Shown piece by piece: positions 26,925 to 37,515 of a stretch of 64,000 bases of DNA (within the stretch, counting starts at the first letter, position 1; every line of letters begins with the position of its first letter). The stretch comes from Enterovibrio qingdaonensis (GTDB lineage: Bacteria > Pseudomonadota > Gammaproteobacteria > Enterobacterales > Vibrionaceae): NCBI RefSeq assembly GCF_028683135.1, contig NZ_JAJUBB010000008.1:1-64000 (forward strand). The letters are read 5' to 3'. The notes under the pieces were generated by a model. That model ran no database searches. It was not told where the DNA came from and saw only the letters and a program-made list of their open reading frames with translations. The translations under genes were made by a program, and so were the position numbers.

Positions 26925-27785
26925 ATGAATAAAGCGGTATTAGCGTCGGCAGTAGCGTTAGCAGTGACTGGCTTTGCTTCAACATCTGCAATGGCAGGTG
27001 AGAAAGAAGCGAAAGGTGGGTATTCGTATTTTCGTGGTGGCTTTGAACACGTTACTTACGATGAAAAATACCCAGGTATTTCATCATCAGTTACTGTCGT
27101 TAGCCCAGTGGTTAACACCGGCGGTCTTTACTACGTGAATGAGATGTTTGATTTCTCGTTGGAAGCCCTTGCGACCTTCTCGCCAGGCAGTGCAGAAGAA
27201 AACTGGTATGACTCAAAAGGTCTGTCACAAACCAATAAATATCAGTACATCCGAGCATCAACCAATGCGCTGCTGCACTACAAAATGACGCCAGAATGGC
27301 GTTTGGTTGCAGGCCCAGCATTCAGTTATCAAACCCACAAACGTTTCGGTAAAGAAAGCTACCGTGAGTTGCCAGAAGGCCAACACGAGTTCTTCACCAA
27401 TACGTGGGAAGAAACGTCTACTGATATCTTCCTCGATATGGGCGTGATGTACGATACGGGTACATTGCATAACGAAAGCCCATGGCACTACAAGTTCAGC
27501 GCCATCGTTGGTGTGCCAGTGTGGAGTTACACAACCAATACCGCAGCGGGCCTAGAAGACCAAACCTTCTATGAAATGGGTTATCGCGGTGCGTTGGAAG
27601 CCGCGGTGGCATACCGCGTTTACCCAGGTGTGAGCATTGGTGGCTTTGTGACGGCAACGTACGAAAACCGTATGGAAAGTGATGGTGTGATCGTGACTGT
27701 CGATGACAAGCGTTACCACGCCGTTGTACCGGAAGGCGACACCATTCACTACAGCGCAGGTGTGCAGCTTCTTTGGAGCTTCTAA
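26925..27785 (+). CDS. Outer-membrane beta-barrel protein, unknown role
   Basis: A 286-residue exported protein. Signal peptide residues 1-24 (ending S-A-M-A), then alternating polar and aromatic beta strands, ending in L-L-W-S-F, whose terminal Phe is the usual signal for the BAM complex. This points to a small porin-like barrel. No specific family is recognised. ATG at 26925 is chosen for the clean signal peptide although its ribosome-binding site is weak; TTG at 26910 is the alternative. A TATAAT at 26865-26870 is the likely -10. A terminator follows. Confidence 0.7.
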   Translation: MNKAVLASAVALAVTGFASTSAMAGEKEAKGGYSYFRGGFEHVTYDEKYPGISSSVTVVSPVVNTGGLYYVNEMFDFSLEALATFSPGSAEENWYDSKGLSQTNKYQYIRASTNALLHYKMTPEWRLVAGPAFSYQTHKRFGKESYRELPEGQHEFFTNTWEETSTDIFLDMGVMYDTGTLHNESPWHYKFSAIVGVPVWSYTTNTAAGLEDQTFYEMGYRGALEAAVAYRVYPGVSIGGFVTATYENRMESDGVIVTVDDKRYHAVVPEGDTIHYSAGVQLLWSF

Positions 27786-27806
27786 AGGTAAGCATTTAGA
27801 AAAAAG

Positions 27807-27832
27807 AAAGGCGACCGATTGGTCGCCTTTTG
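27807..27832. terminator. Bidirectional terminator, barrel gene/lipoprotein gene
   Basis: Stem AAAGGCGACC/GGTCGCCTTT (27807-27816, 27821-27830) with loop GATT between two convergent genes. Confidence 0.85.
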
Positions 27833-27851
27833 TGTGCTTGAACGTGTGAAT

Positions 27852-30800
27852 TTATTTCAGACGAACCCACTCAGACTCATGATAGTCTTTGTGACGCCAC
27901 ATTTTGTTAGGGTTAGTGATTGGATCCCACTCCCATTTCGCTTGAGCTTGTCCATTATCGTCGACAAAGCTGTTACTCTGATTCAACTGTTCGAATGAGC
28001 ACGTATGAGGGGCTGTATCACGACAAGGAAGATCGCTGTTTTCCGGTGTATATGGATATAGTGTTGCTTCACCGGCTACGTTATCCTTGTACTCGACAAT
28101 AGACACACCGTTTTGTTGGTAAGTGAACTCAGCGTAATCCCATTTTTCAGAACCTGCAGTGATAAAGGTTTCCTTCCATACCGAACCGACGAAACTGATT
28201 TCTGAGCTCACTACTGCTTCTACCGCAGCTTGCGCTTCTGCCAGCGAGTAGAAGATTTTCTGATCCCAAATTTCAGCTCCAGGAGCTACATCTTTACCAA
28301 ACATCACATCGGCACTGTTTGCCCAAATGGTGAATGACTCATCAGAGTTGTATTGTTCGCCCTCATTGAAGAACTGGTAAGCGTGGTTGCCGTTGCTCGC
28401 AACGTATTGGGTAATTAACTGGCTGTCACCAAATGGTTGCCAAGCACCCCAAACGCCGTTTTCGTATGACATGCTGCGCTCAAGGAACGTGTAAGTGCCA
28501 TTCGCTTCGGTACGGTAGATGTTGCTTACAGATGTGCCATCAACGAAGTAGATTCCAATACCGTCGATTTGTAGATCGTGTGCTGGCGCGATGGTGTAGT
28601 CACGGTCGATAAAGGTGTTGATAATGAATTCTTCATCGCCAATATTTTCTGCCTCTGATGCATGCACTGTCAGTGTTTGACCTGCTTTGAAATCAATCGC
28701 AAACGGTGTGGCATTTGTATAGATAGGCAGGTGAATCGAGCACTTGTCACTCGATTGGAATGCTTCGAATCCTTGGCTGTTAGTATTGAAGAAAAGCGCA
28801 TTGCCGTTCAGTGCATCACCAGTTACACGGAACCCCTTGTAGCGAGAAGTCGCCGTTGGCAAGTAGTTACCGTTATCACCTTGAGCAAGTCCTAAGTCGG
28901 TACATTTCACGTTAATGAAATTTAGGCTAACACCTAAGTACTGATTGGCATCTTGTTGGTGTAAGTCAGCCGTCAGACTAATTGCTGTGTCCTGATCCAG
29001 TACCCATGCAGAGCCTTTCGCATCATTCCAGTAATTGTTTGCAGACGCTTGGCCTTTAAACAGCGTGGAACCGCTTTCGAAGGTGTTGGTCTTCATGCTC
29101 ACGTTGTCATTCGACTCACGCGTTAACGAAGTTTTTTGCTCAAGTTCAAATGCGGTTACGCGTGGCTGGCGGGCATCGTTTTCATGTTGAGTCAGGGTGC
29201 GTGTGAAGGTCAGGTTACCTTCACCTGGTAGTGACCAAATCAGGTGGCCATCTGAATTGACTTCCCATGTACCATCTTGCTTGGTGACGTCTGACTCTTG
29301 TGGACATTGTTCGCCTTCAGCAAACAAAACGGTGCCTGAGTTCGGGTCGCTGCTCTCTACAAATTGAAACGCCATACAGTTGGCGAAGTTGTAGTAAGAG
29401 TTACCGCCTTCGTTTTGCTTGCTCTCGCCATTCCAGCGGTACCAAGTTTTGTGTGAACCTACAAGAATGTCTTTGATTTCGCTTGGCGTAACAGACGTTA
29501 CTTTTGGAACAATAATTTCTGCGGTGTCACTCAAGCCGCCGAGATCTTCTACGCCTAGTGTCAGTACAGAAGGCTCTTGTGCCATTGCTGGGGTACCAGT
29601 GATAGTCAACTCACTAGTATTACGTAGGACGATTTCAAGACCACTAACTGAGTAGGCTGTCGACAAATGATCGATGTCGTTTTCGCCATTTCTATCGAAG
29701 ATGAGTCCTGCAATGTTGAACGACTGATTTACAGGTACGCCTACCTCTAATTTCAGAGCGTCGAATTGCGTCTGAAGTGCCGACAGTTTAGATGGTGAAA
29801 ATTCAGGTGCGTAGTTGAAGTTTTCTACTACAAAGTCAACGGTAGTTGCTGACGCAACGAATGAAGGCAGCGCATCACCTTTGCTGTTCAGGTCGTTAGA
29901 CGCAAGCTGAATGTTGTGAGTGCCCGCGGCAACATCTTTAGATGTATCTACGCGTGATACAGTCAGTACGCCTTCGATCAAGCTAACGGCGATGTTTTTC
30001 TCTGCCAAGGCTTTAGTGTTTGCGATGATAACGGTGTTTTGCTTACCCAGAGCGGTTGCATCGCTGTCGTTTACCAAAGACTGCACGTCAATATTCTGAA
30101 CTGATTGATCCAGCCATTTGTCAGCATCACCGTAGAATGCGCCGTGCTTAGCCAGTTCGGTAGTCAGAGCTTCAATATTTGCTTTGTTGAACGTTACTGC
30201 GAAGTTGGTGACGAGAGCGGGTGGCTCTGTTGGCTCTTCAACAACAGGCACGTACGGCTTGTAGGTTTCGTCTTCCAGATCTTCTGGAGCCATTTCTGCA
30301 GTTGCTTCAACGGTTGCTTCAACTACTTGGTCAAGTTGTGCATCAAACGCTGCGTCAGACGATGCGTTCGCTTTGGTTTCCGTCAGGATTTGCGCAGTTT
30401 TGTGGATTTTTGCTGCCAGCTCTTTGCTTGCATCATCACCACTTTCTTTAGCAACGATGTAGTCACTGTAGAGAACGTCTTGAGTCAGTTCACCGTCGGT
30501 GTTCAGGCCGCCAAGAGAGGCGATAACGGCTTTCTCTGCGTCTTCTTTTGAAAGACCGACAGTGGTGTCAGTTGATTGCATCTTAGACACAACCAAGTCG
30601 GTGATCGGGCTTGCGATTTCAGAGCCAGCTGGTGCACGTAGGGTTACGGCCTTCATCGCTTGACCTGGCAAGTCCATATCTTCAGTAATCACTTCTGAAT
30701 CAGGATCTAGAGATTGGATAGTTGCGATCAGACGCGCTGAGGTTTCAAGGCGCTTTTCATCGTCGAGGCTGATTTTTGCGTCGATATGGCCTTTTTCATC

Positions 30801-31061
30801 GGTCCGTAGAGCGTGACCGTCAGTGTCTTTGATCACTTCTCCCGCTTCACAAATGCCGTTGCTGTTGTCATCCGCACAAAGAAGCGCATTTTTTAAGTAG
30901 CCGTCCATTGCAGTGATGATGACACCACCTTGCTGAACAACGCCACCGCCACCACCCGGAGTGCCACCTTCGTCACCGCCGCCACATGCAGACAAGGTTA
31001 ATGCAGAAGAAATCGCTACAGCGAGAACTGTATGCTTAGAGCTTAACTTTCTCATTTTCAT
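27852..31061 (-). CDS. Very large outer-membrane lipoprotein with cadherin-like module
   Basis: A 1,069-residue lipoprotein. Lipobox L-S-A-C with Cys at residue 26, followed by a Gly-rich tether (G-G-G-D-E-G-G-T-P-G). After an alpha/beta region of about 300 residues lies a dystroglycan/cadherin-like module (about residues 455-540, with F-D-R-N-G-E-N-D-I-D-H-L-S and L-T-I-T-G-T-P-A). The remaining 500 residues are Thr/Asn/Trp-rich beta sandwich-like sequence with few cysteines. It is probably exposed on or below the outer membrane, perhaps in adhesion. It is divergent from a beta-barrel gene. The ATG at 31061 is used; an open extension to 31133 lacks signal character. No known function. Confidence 0.78.
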   Translation of the reverse strand: MKMRKLSSKHTVLAVAISSALTLSACGGGDEGGTPGGGGGVVQQGGVIITAMDGYLKNALLCADDNSNGICEAGEVIKDTDGHALRTDEKGHIDAKISLDDEKRLETSARLIATIQSLDPDSEVITEDMDLPGQAMKAVTLRAPAGSEIASPITDLVVSKMQSTDTTVGLSKEDAEKAVIASLGGLNTDGELTQDVLYSDYIVAKESGDDASKELAAKIHKTAQILTETKANASSDAAFDAQLDQVVEATVEATAEMAPEDLEDETYKPYVPVVEEPTEPPALVTNFAVTFNKANIEALTTELAKHGAFYGDADKWLDQSVQNIDVQSLVNDSDATALGKQNTVIIANTKALAEKNIAVSLIEGVLTVSRVDTSKDVAAGTHNIQLASNDLNSKGDALPSFVASATTVDFVVENFNYAPEFSPSKLSALQTQFDALKLEVGVPVNQSFNIAGLIFDRNGENDIDHLSTAYSVSGLEIVLRNTSELTITGTPAMAQEPSVLTLGVEDLGGLSDTAEIIVPKVTSVTPSEIKDILVGSHKTWYRWNGESKQNEGGNSYYNFANCMAFQFVESSDPNSGTVLFAEGEQCPQESDVTKQDGTWEVNSDGHLIWSLPGEGNLTFTRTLTQHENDARQPRVTAFELEQKTSLTRESNDNVSMKTNTFESGSTLFKGQASANNYWNDAKGSAWVLDQDTAISLTADLHQQDANQYLGVSLNFINVKCTDLGLAQGDNGNYLPTATSRYKGFRVTGDALNGNALFFNTNSQGFEAFQSSDKCSIHLPIYTNATPFAIDFKAGQTLTVHASEAENIGDEEFIINTFIDRDYTIAPAHDLQIDGIGIYFVDGTSVSNIYRTEANGTYTFLERSMSYENGVWGAWQPFGDSQLITQYVASNGNHAYQFFNEGEQYNSDESFTIWANSADVMFGKDVAPGAEIWDQKIFYSLAEAQAAVEAVVSSEISFVGSVWKETFITAGSEKWDYAEFTYQQNGVSIVEYKDNVAGEATLYPYTPENSDLPCRDTAPHTCSFEQLNQSNSFVDDNGQAQAKWEWDPITNPNKMWRHKDYHESEWVRLK

Positions 31062-31307
31062 ATTTATAAAATGTTTTAAAGACCAAAAAGACAGCGGATT
31101 ATGCTTATAAAGCAATTTGCTGTAAATGCACATTTATACAGATATTTGCGCTCAGTCTTGTTTTTGATTATTCGCAATAAATGGTGATGTTGATTCAAGA
31201 ATTCTTTATATTTGTGCAGGCTATATCGACTTTTGTGTGCTTTTTAAGCGGGAAGGAAAGCAGAATTCTTACTGATGCCATCCGGAAGTGCATCAAAAAG
31301 TATACAG

Positions 31308-31321
31308 GTTCAAATTTGAAC
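31308..31321. promoter_or_regulatory. 14 bp palindrome upstream of TraF-like gene
   Basis: Perfect palindrome GTTCAAATTTGAAC 48 bases before the ATG at 31369, in the 307 bp region between divergent envelope genes. It could be an operator for either; the regulator is unknown. Confidence 0.35.
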
Positions 31322-31368
31322 ATTAAGAATAAAGCACTACTAATTTCATGTTCTCAGAATAAGATAAA

Positions 31369-32523
31369 ATGAAAAAGAAACTTATATCTCTCGCGGTGGC
31401 ATTGGCGACCATTTCTACACAGGCTGCGGCATTTGGTGCGTCAGATGCGCGTTCAGCGGCGATGGGTGGCACGGGAGTGGCATCTGCGTCATACCTAATG
31501 GCACCATTTCATAACCCAGCTCAAGCGGTTAACTACGGTGGTAGTGACGACTTTGGTCTGTTGCTGTCGCTAAGTCTTGGCGCGCATGATGGTGATGATC
31601 TGTACAATAAAATCGATCACTTTCAGAGCATCGATGAAGAGTTGGAATACAACCCAAATGATGTAAAGCTTCAAACTGAGTGGAAGTCAGCACTGAAAGC
31701 GCTGGATAACGGCACGCTAAATGTAGACTCGACAATTGGTTTAGCTGCTGCGATTCCTAACCAGTATTTGAGCATCAATGTGTTTGCACAAGCCAGTGTA
31801 GCAACCATTGCGATGACGAATGTGGATGAGCGTGACTTGGTAGGCACGCCAGACATGGACTCCATGCAGTCGACAGTACAGGGTGTGATCGGCGGTACGG
31901 TCGATGCAGGTGTCGTATTAGCACGCTCGTTCGAGTTGCCGTTCGAAGGCCAGCGTTTGTCTGTCGGTGTGACCCCGAAAGCGCAGCATATTGTGACGGT
32001 GAACTACAAAGATACGGTTTCTGGCTTTGAAGATAGCGAGTTTGATTTGGGCTCTGAGTACCAAAAGAAAACGGTATTCAATGCGGACTTGGGTCTGAGC
32101 TACTTACCAACTGACTCTATTACTTTGGGCTTTGCTGCGAAAAACCTATTTGAGCAAGAATTAGAAACCAACACTAGCATGGGTTCTAAAGCCACCTTTA
32201 TCGTAGAGCCTAAGTACACAGTGGGTATGGCGTACAGCAACAGCTTCTTGACCGTTGCAGCGGACTACGACATTTCCACGACCCGTTACTTCCGCGAAAT
32301 TGCGCACGAAACCCAGTACGCGCGTGTCGGTGTTGAATTGAATGCGTGGGATTGGGTGCAGCTTCGTGCGGGTTACAGCGCGAGTATGACTGACTACGCT
32401 GATGACACCATTACAGCGGGCTTTGGTCTCAAACCGTTTGGTGCATTTGGCTTTGACCTTAGTGCTTATTACAGCGAGGACAACCAATACGGTTTGTCTG
32501 CACAGTTTATTTTGACGCTGTAA
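31369..32523 (+). CDS. TraF-like (PF13729-type) outer-membrane beta-barrel
   Basis: A 384-residue exported protein with signal peptide 1-21 (ending A-A-A). The mature start F-G-A-S-D-A-R-S-A-A-M-G-G-T-G-V-A resembles the FadL-like barrel family often annotated as conjugal transfer protein TraF, a name that does not imply plasmids. The body is a beta barrel (repeated Y-, F- and G-rich strands). Function unknown; possibly transport across the outer membrane or a partner of the divergent lipoprotein. A terminator shared with gppA follows. Confidence 0.75.
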   Translation: MKKKLISLAVALATISTQAAAFGASDARSAAMGGTGVASASYLMAPFHNPAQAVNYGGSDDFGLLLSLSLGAHDGDDLYNKIDHFQSIDEELEYNPNDVKLQTEWKSALKALDNGTLNVDSTIGLAAAIPNQYLSINVFAQASVATIAMTNVDERDLVGTPDMDSMQSTVQGVIGGTVDAGVVLARSFELPFEGQRLSVGVTPKAQHIVTVNYKDTVSGFEDSEFDLGSEYQKKTVFNADLGLSYLPTDSITLGFAAKNLFEQELETNTSMGSKATFIVEPKYTVGMAYSNSFLTVAADYDISTTRYFREIAHETQYARVGVELNAWDWVQLRAGYSASMTDYADDTITAGFGLKPFGAFGFDLSAYYSEDNQYGLSAQFILTL

Positions 32524-32535
32524 TACCGAGTGAAG

Positions 32536-32564
32536 AAAAAAGCACGCCTTGGCGTGCTTTTTTG
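32536..32564. terminator. Bidirectional terminator, TraF-like gene/gppA
   Basis: Stem AAAAAAGCACGCC/GGCGTGCTTTTTT with loop of two, between two convergent genes. Confidence 0.88.
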
Positions 32565-32583
32565 TCTTTAACCGAATGCATGC

Positions 32584-34068
32584 TTAGGCAATGACGGTCA
32601 GTGGCCAGTAGTTATCACTCTGACGCTGCTCTTCGAGTGTCAGTTCGTTGGTCATCAAGGCGTTGTTTTTCAACCAGCCATTTTCCAAACTCAACGTTAG
32701 CACATCATCTTTTGCTTTCAACTGGAATGTCGGAGTCGCCGCTTTTTCACGACGATGGCAAAGGATCACGGCTAATCGCAACAAACGCAATAAGCGGTTG
32801 GCACTTGTCGACGACAAGGCATTTTGACCATTGATCGGTACCAATTGTTCGCGATAGTGACGCACAAGTTCTGCCAACAACTGTTTTTGCGCCAGCGTAA
32901 AGCCAGGTAAATCTAAATGGTTGAGTAAATACGCGGCGTGTTCACCATCGCGTTTAAAGCCCAAGGTCATACCGATTTCATGAAAAGCTGCAGCGGCCGT
33001 GAGAAGCGTCTGCGCCACAGGCTCTTTTACCCAGCCTTCACCGCATTGAGCAAGCAAAGACAGTGCAGTTTGTGCCACATTGTCAGCATGTGTTGTGTCG
33101 AGTTGAAAACGGGACTGTATGCTTTGAATGGTACGCTGACGAATATCTTGCTGCTGCATTGTATCCATCATGCCATACACCAAGCCCTCACGCAGGGCAC
33201 CGCCAGCCAAGGTCATGGATTCAATGTCCAGCTCTTCAAAGATAGCGATGAGGATAGACAGACCACTTGGGAATACTAGTGCGCGTTCAAGCGTCAGGCC
33301 ATCAATGTCGAGCTCTTCCACTTGCCCAAAGCCAATGGCTTGTTTGCGAAGACGGTGCAGCTTTGCCAAGGTAATGGTTTCATCCATCCCTTGGGTGACC
33401 ATGATTTCCTGCAGAGCTTGAACCGTACCGCTGGCTCCGACACAGATTTCCCAGCCGAGCTCTTTATACTGCTGAACCATCGGCTCGAGCACGTCTTTGG
33501 CTCCATCGATCGCACGTTGGAAGCTCGCTTCCGTCAATGAGCGGTCTTTGAAGTGTTTTTCGAGCCAGGTGACACAGCCCATATCGAGGCTGGTGAGTGC
33601 CGCAGCCTCAAACCCTTTACCGATAATGATTTCAGTGCTTGCCCCACCAATATCGACGACCAAGCGTTTACCTCTACCACCGGATGTATGCGCTACGCCT
33701 TGATAAATGGTGCAGGCTTCTTGTTCACCGGTAATCACGGTGATTGGGTGGCCTAAAATCTGATTGGCTTTTGCGATAAATACATCGGCGTTTTTTGCAC
33801 TGCGAAGTGCGGCAGTTGCGACGATGCGGATATTGTTGGGAGGAATGTCTTGGAGCCTTTCTGCAAAAAGAGACAGGCAGTCCCAGCCACGCTGCATGGC
33901 TTCATGAGACAAAATAAGGTTATCGTCCAAGCCCGAGGCGAGACGAACTTTGCGTTTAATCTTTGCCAGCGTTTGCACGCTGCCTTGAACTTCTCTAACG
34001 ACCAACATGTGGAAGCTGTTTGAGCCAAGATCAATGGCAGCGAACAGGGGCGAACGCGCGTTATCCAT
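32584..34068 (-). CDS. gppA: pppGpp 5'-phosphohydrolase (GppA/Ppx family)
   Basis: A 494-residue member of the Ppx/GppA exopolyphosphatase family. N-terminal [14 protein letters not shown] and V-D-I-G-G-A-S-T-E are the phosphate and nucleotide motifs of the ASKHA fold, and the C-terminal third is an HD-like helical domain. GppA converts pppGpp to ppGpp and can cleave polyphosphate. It follows rhlB by 21 bp on the same strand, exactly as in E. coli, which supports gppA over ppx. A signalling role in the stringent response follows from the family. Confidence 0.9.
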   Translation of the reverse strand: MDNARSPLFAAIDLGSNSFHMLVVREVQGSVQTLAKIKRKVRLASGLDDNLILSHEAMQRGWDCLSLFAERLQDIPPNNIRIVATAALRSAKNADVFIAKANQILGHPITVITGEQEACTIYQGVAHTSGGRGKRLVVDIGGASTEIIIGKGFEAAALTSLDMGCVTWLEKHFKDRSLTEASFQRAIDGAKDVLEPMVQQYKELGWEICVGASGTVQALQEIMVTQGMDETITLAKLHRLRKQAIGFGQVEELDIDGLTLERALVFPSGLSILIAIFEELDIESMTLAGGALREGLVYGMMDTMQQQDIRQRTIQSIQSRFQLDTTHADNVAQTALSLLAQCGEGWVKEPVAQTLLTAAAAFHEIGMTLGFKRDGEHAAYLLNHLDLPGFTLAQKQLLAELVRHYREQLVPINGQNALSSTSANRLLRLLRLAVILCHRREKAATPTFQLKAKDDVLTLSLENGWLKNNALMTNELTLEEQRQSDNYWPLTVIA

Positions 34069-34089
34069 GCTTGGTTACCCCTGATTATA

Positions 34090-35391
34090 TTACGCTTTTG
34101 GTGTCGAAGGACGACGGCGACCACGGCCACGTGGTTGAGAGCCTGACGTTTTCCCTGTCGTGTTACGACGACTGTTTACCTGACGAGGGCGCTGAACCTT
34201 GATCGGTGCAGGCAGGTCAGTCATCAGTGCATCTTGGTTGTACTCTGACACTGGGATCGCGTGGTCAATATATTCTTCGATCGCAGGTAAGTTAACCGCA
34301 TATTCTTCACAGGCGAAACTGATAGAAGAACCGCTTGCACCCGCGCGGCCAGTACGGCCAATGCGGTGAACATAGTCTTCGCAATCGTCAGGCAGATCGT
34401 AGTTGAATACGTGTGTCACCTGAGGAATATGTAGGCCACGGGCTGCAACGTCAGTTGCCACTAGAACATCGACGTTACCTTTGGTGAATTCTTCCAGAAT
34501 CTTCACGCGCTTCTTCTGAGGCACGTCACCCGTTAGCAGACCAGCACGAATGTCATCGGCAGCTAAATGGCCCCAAATCTCTTCACAGCGGTGTTTGGTG
34601 TTTGCGAAAACAATCGCGCGCTCAGGCCATTCTTCTTCAATCAAGGTTTGAAGCAGTTGCATCTTGTCGGTGTTCGATGGGTAGAACAGCTCTTCTTTGA
34701 TGCGGTGACCGGTTTTTTGCTCTGGCTCGACAACCACATGCTCTGGGTTGGTCATGTGTTCGAATGCCAACTCTTGAACGCGGTAAGACAGCGTGGCAGA
34801 GAACAGCATGTTTAGACGCTCTGAAGGAGCAGGCATGCGACGGAACAAGAAGCGGATGTCTTTGATAAAGCCCAAATCGAACATACGGTCGGCTTCATCA
34901 AGCACAACGGCCTGAATCGAGCGTAGGTCAATTACACGCTGCTTGTAGAAGTCGATAATACGGCCACAGGTACCGATAAGAATATCAACACCGTTATCTA
35001 GCACTTCTTTTTGCTTGTCGTATGCTTCACCGCCGTAAGCAAGGCCTGCGGTCAGTGAGGTTGAGGCCAGCAACGGTGCTGCGTCATTGTAGATCTGGAT
35101 CGCAAGTTCGCGTGTTGGTGCCATAATGATGGCACGCGGACAGTTTTTCTTGCGATCAGCAGGTGCTTCCGTTGTCAGCAGGTGATGGAAAGTCGCAGTC
35201 AGGAATGCCAGTGTTTTACCGGTACCCGTTTGGGCCTGTCCTGCAATGTCTTGGCCGGTGAGCAGGACCGGCAATGCCAAGGCTTGGATAGGGGTGCAAT
35301 TATGAAACCCTTTTTCTTCCAAACCCTTGATAACATCGGCGTGAAGTCCGAAGTCGGCAAATTTCTGCTCTGTGAGATGCGTCATTTTCAT
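34090..35391 (-). CDS. rhlB: DEAD-box RNA helicase RhlB
   Basis: A 433-residue DEAD-box helicase. The Q motif, Walker [19 protein letters not shown] box, S-A-T motif and H-R-I-G-R-T-G-R motif are all present. The C-terminal tail is basic, Arg/Ser/Pro-rich (G-R-G-R-R-R-P-S), as in RhlB. RhlB unwinds RNA for the RNase E degradosome. The ATG at 35391 ([13 protein letters not shown]) aligns with E. coli; two more in-frame ATG codons lie at 35397 and 35385. It is divergent from trxA. Confidence 0.95.
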   Translation of the reverse strand: MKMTHLTEQKFADFGLHADVIKGLEEKGFHNCTPIQALALPVLLTGQDIAGQAQTGTGKTLAFLTATFHHLLTTEAPADRKKNCPRAIIMAPTRELAIQIYNDAAPLLASTSLTAGLAYGGEAYDKQKEVLDNGVDILIGTCGRIIDFYKQRVIDLRSIQAVVLDEADRMFDLGFIKDIRFLFRRMPAPSERLNMLFSATLSYRVQELAFEHMTNPEHVVVEPEQKTGHRIKEELFYPSNTDKMQLLQTLIEEEWPERAIVFANTKHRCEEIWGHLAADDIRAGLLTGDVPQKKRVKILEEFTKGNVDVLVATDVAARGLHIPQVTHVFNYDLPDDCEDYVHRIGRTGRAGASGSSISFACEEYAVNLPAIEEYIDHAIPVSEYNQDALMTDLPAPIKVQRPRQVNSRRNTTGKTSGSQPRGRGRRRPSTPKA

Positions 35392-35504
35392 CTGCATAGA
35401 ATATCAGCTTAGGCTTGCAATACGATAGTGAATACATTCAAATAGTGCGATGATTTGCTGGTTGGTATATCACCAGTGACAAAAAATAATCATTGGAGTG
35501 AAAG

Positions 35505-35831
35505 ATGAGCGACAAGATTTTGCAGCTGACCGACGCCAGCTTCGACGCAGATGTAATTAATGCCGCAGGCCCAGTACTGGTAGATTTCTGGGCTGAATGG
35601 TGTGGTCCATGTAAAATGATCGCCCCGATTCTTGACGAAATCGCTGAAGAATACGAAGGCAAAGTCACAATCGGTAAATTGAATATCGACCAAAACGCAG
35701 GTACACCACCTAAATTTGGTATTCGCGGTATTCCAACACTGCTTCTTTTTAAGGACGGCGGTGTAGCAGCAACGAAGGTTGGTGCTCTGTCTAAGACTCA
35801 ACTGAAAGAGTTCCTAGACGCAAATCTGTAA
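35505..35831 (+). CDS. trxA: Thioredoxin 1
   Basis: A 108-residue thioredoxin with active site W-C-G-P-C (Cys 33 and 36) and cis-proline loop G-I-P-T. It reduces protein disulfides in the cytoplasm. ATG has TTGGAG upstream. It lies divergent to rhlB and upstream of rho, the E. coli order. Confidence 0.98.
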   Translation: MSDKILQLTDASFDADVINAAGPVLVDFWAEWCGPCKMIAPILDEIAEEYEGKVTIGKLNIDQNAGTPPKFGIRGIPTLLLFKDGGVAATKVGALSKTQLKEFLDANL

Positions 35832-35839
35832 TGTGATCC

Positions 35840-35876
35840 ATAAGCCGTGTACTACCCTGACACGGCTTATTTGTCC
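35840..35876 (+). terminator. Terminator of trxA
   Basis: Stem ATAAGCCGTGT/ACACGGCTTAT (35840-35850 and 35860-35870) followed by a short TTGT. Confidence 0.65.
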
Positions 35877-36016
35877 CTACCAACTAGACACACTCCCGAT
35901 CTGGTGCTAATTTATTGCACGTAAATTGTTCATCTGTTCATTTCTTGATCACATCCGTGATTACTAAACCCTAACTAAATCAGATCTCAACTTTGACTGA
36001 CAAGACACCTACCACT
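35877..36016 (+). promoter_or_regulatory. rho leader, C-rich and G-poor
   Basis: The 140 bp before the rho ATG contain C-rich, G-poor runs (CCCTACCAACTAGACACACTCCC near 35876 and CAAGACACCTACCAC at 36001), typical of rut sites, so rho may limit its own expression by early termination. No leader peptide like E. coli rhoL with a start and ribosome-binding site is visible. Confidence 0.4.
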
Positions 36017-37282
36017 ATGAATCTTACCGAACTGAAGAATCAGGCCGTTTCCGAGCTGGTCGCTTTGGGCGAAAGCATGGGCCTTGAAAACCTTGCCCGC
36101 CTCCGTAAACAAGACATTATTTTCGCAATCCTTAAGCAACACGCGAAAAGTGGCGAAGACATCTTTGGTAACGGTGTGCTGGAAATTCTTCAGGACGGTT
36201 TTGGCTTCCTGCGTAGCGCAGACAGTTCTTACCTTGCCGGCCCAGACGATATCTATGTATCACCAAGCCAGATCCGCCGCTTTAACCTGCGTACGGGTGA
36301 CACCATTTCAGGCAAAATTCGTCCACCAAAAGACGGTGAGCGTTACTTCGCACTGCTGAAAGTGAATGAAGTTAACCACGACAAGCCTGACAATGCGCGC
36401 AACAAGATCCTGTTTGAAAACCTGACTCCACTGCACGCGAATGAGCGTATGGTAATGGAGCGTGGTAACGGCTCTACAGAAGACATTACTGCTCGTGTCC
36501 TTGATTTGGCATCGCCAATCGGTAAAGGTCAGCGTGGTCTGATTGTGGCTCCGCCAAAAGCGGGTAAAACCATGCTGCTGCAAAACATTGCACAGAGCAT
36601 TGCATACAACCACCCTGAGTGTGAGTTGATGGTACTTCTGATTGACGAACGTCCAGAAGAAGTGACCGAGATGCAACGTCTGGTTAAGGGCGAAGTGATT
36701 GCATCTACGTTCGATGAGCCAGCAAGCCGTCACGTTCAGGTTGCCGAAATGGTGATTGAGAAGGCGAAGCGTCTGGTTGAGCACAAGAAAGACGTGGTTA
36801 TCCTGCTGGATTCCATTACGCGTCTGGCACGTGCTTACAACACCGTTGTCCCTAGCTCAGGTAAAGTCCTGACGGGTGGTGTTGATGCGAACGCACTGCA
36901 TCGTCCTAAGCGTTTCTTTGGTGCTGCACGTAACGTTGAAGAGGGCGGAAGCCTGACTATCATCGCGACAGCACTGGTTGATACTGGTTCGAAGATGGAT
37001 GAAGTTATTTACGAAGAATTTAAAGGTACAGGTAACATGGAACTGCACCTTTCTCGTAAGATTGCTGAGAAGCGTGTCTTCCCTGCAATTGACTTCACTC
37101 GCTCTGGTACCCGTCGTGAAGAGCTGCTGACTAAAGCAGACGAGCTACAGAAAATGTGGATCCTACGTAAGATTGTTCACCCTATGGGCGAAATCGAAGG
37201 TATGGAATTCCTCATTGATAAGTTGGCAATGACCAAAACCAACGATGAATTCTTCGAAGCGATGCGTCGTCAAAAATCGTAA
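36017..37282 (+). CDS. rho: Transcription termination factor Rho
   Basis: A 421-residue hexameric RNA helicase, almost identical in length and sequence to E. coli Rho. The RNA-binding cold-shock-like domain is about residues 48-118 (with [11 protein letters not shown]), Walker A A-P-P-K-A-G-K-T near 175-182, and the Q and R loops follow ([12 protein letters not shown]). It ends untranslated RNA synthesis. The ATG at 36017 gives the canonical M-N-L-T-E-L-K-N. The frame is open from a TTG at 35993 but no ribosome-binding site supports it. A strong terminator follows. Confidence 0.98.
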   Translation: MNLTELKNQAVSELVALGESMGLENLARLRKQDIIFAILKQHAKSGEDIFGNGVLEILQDGFGFLRSADSSYLAGPDDIYVSPSQIRRFNLRTGDTISGKIRPPKDGERYFALLKVNEVNHDKPDNARNKILFENLTPLHANERMVMERGNGSTEDITARVLDLASPIGKGQRGLIVAPPKAGKTMLLQNIAQSIAYNHPECELMVLLIDERPEEVTEMQRLVKGEVIASTFDEPASRHVQVAEMVIEKAKRLVEHKKDVVILLDSITRLARAYNTVVPSSGKVLTGGVDANALHRPKRFFGAARNVEEGGSLTIIATALVDTGSKMDEVIYEEFKGTGNMELHLSRKIAEKRVFPAIDFTRSGTRREELLTKADELQKMWILRKIVHPMGEIEGMEFLIDKLAMTKTNDEFFEAMRRQKS

Positions 37283-37300
37283 CGACGCACTTCGCGAGAC

Positions 37301-37331
37301 AAAAAAGCACCGTCATGACGGTGCTTTTTTC
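37301..37331 (+). terminator. Rho-independent terminator of rho
   Basis: Stem AAAAAAGCACCGTC/GACGGTGCTTTTTT with loop AT and a T-run. Confidence 0.9.
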
Positions 37332-37515
37332 ATATTTATAGAAATAAGAAAAACATGTGTTGTGTCGTTTTCAGCGATATCTGGCTCACCGACAGGGCTA
37401 GCTGCAACATCTGCTAACGATTCTGTGAGTTGCTAAAGGGACACGCGAGCCGCAAACTTATGGCTTACCGCAACACGTTTGGCTCAATCGGATGAGCTGA
37501 CTTAGGATTTCTAGG

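Noticed and set aside
31369-32523. Conjugation gene (TraF) suggesting an integrated plasmid
   Set aside because: The family name is historical; the protein is a FadL-like barrel and no other transfer gene, integrase or att site is present.
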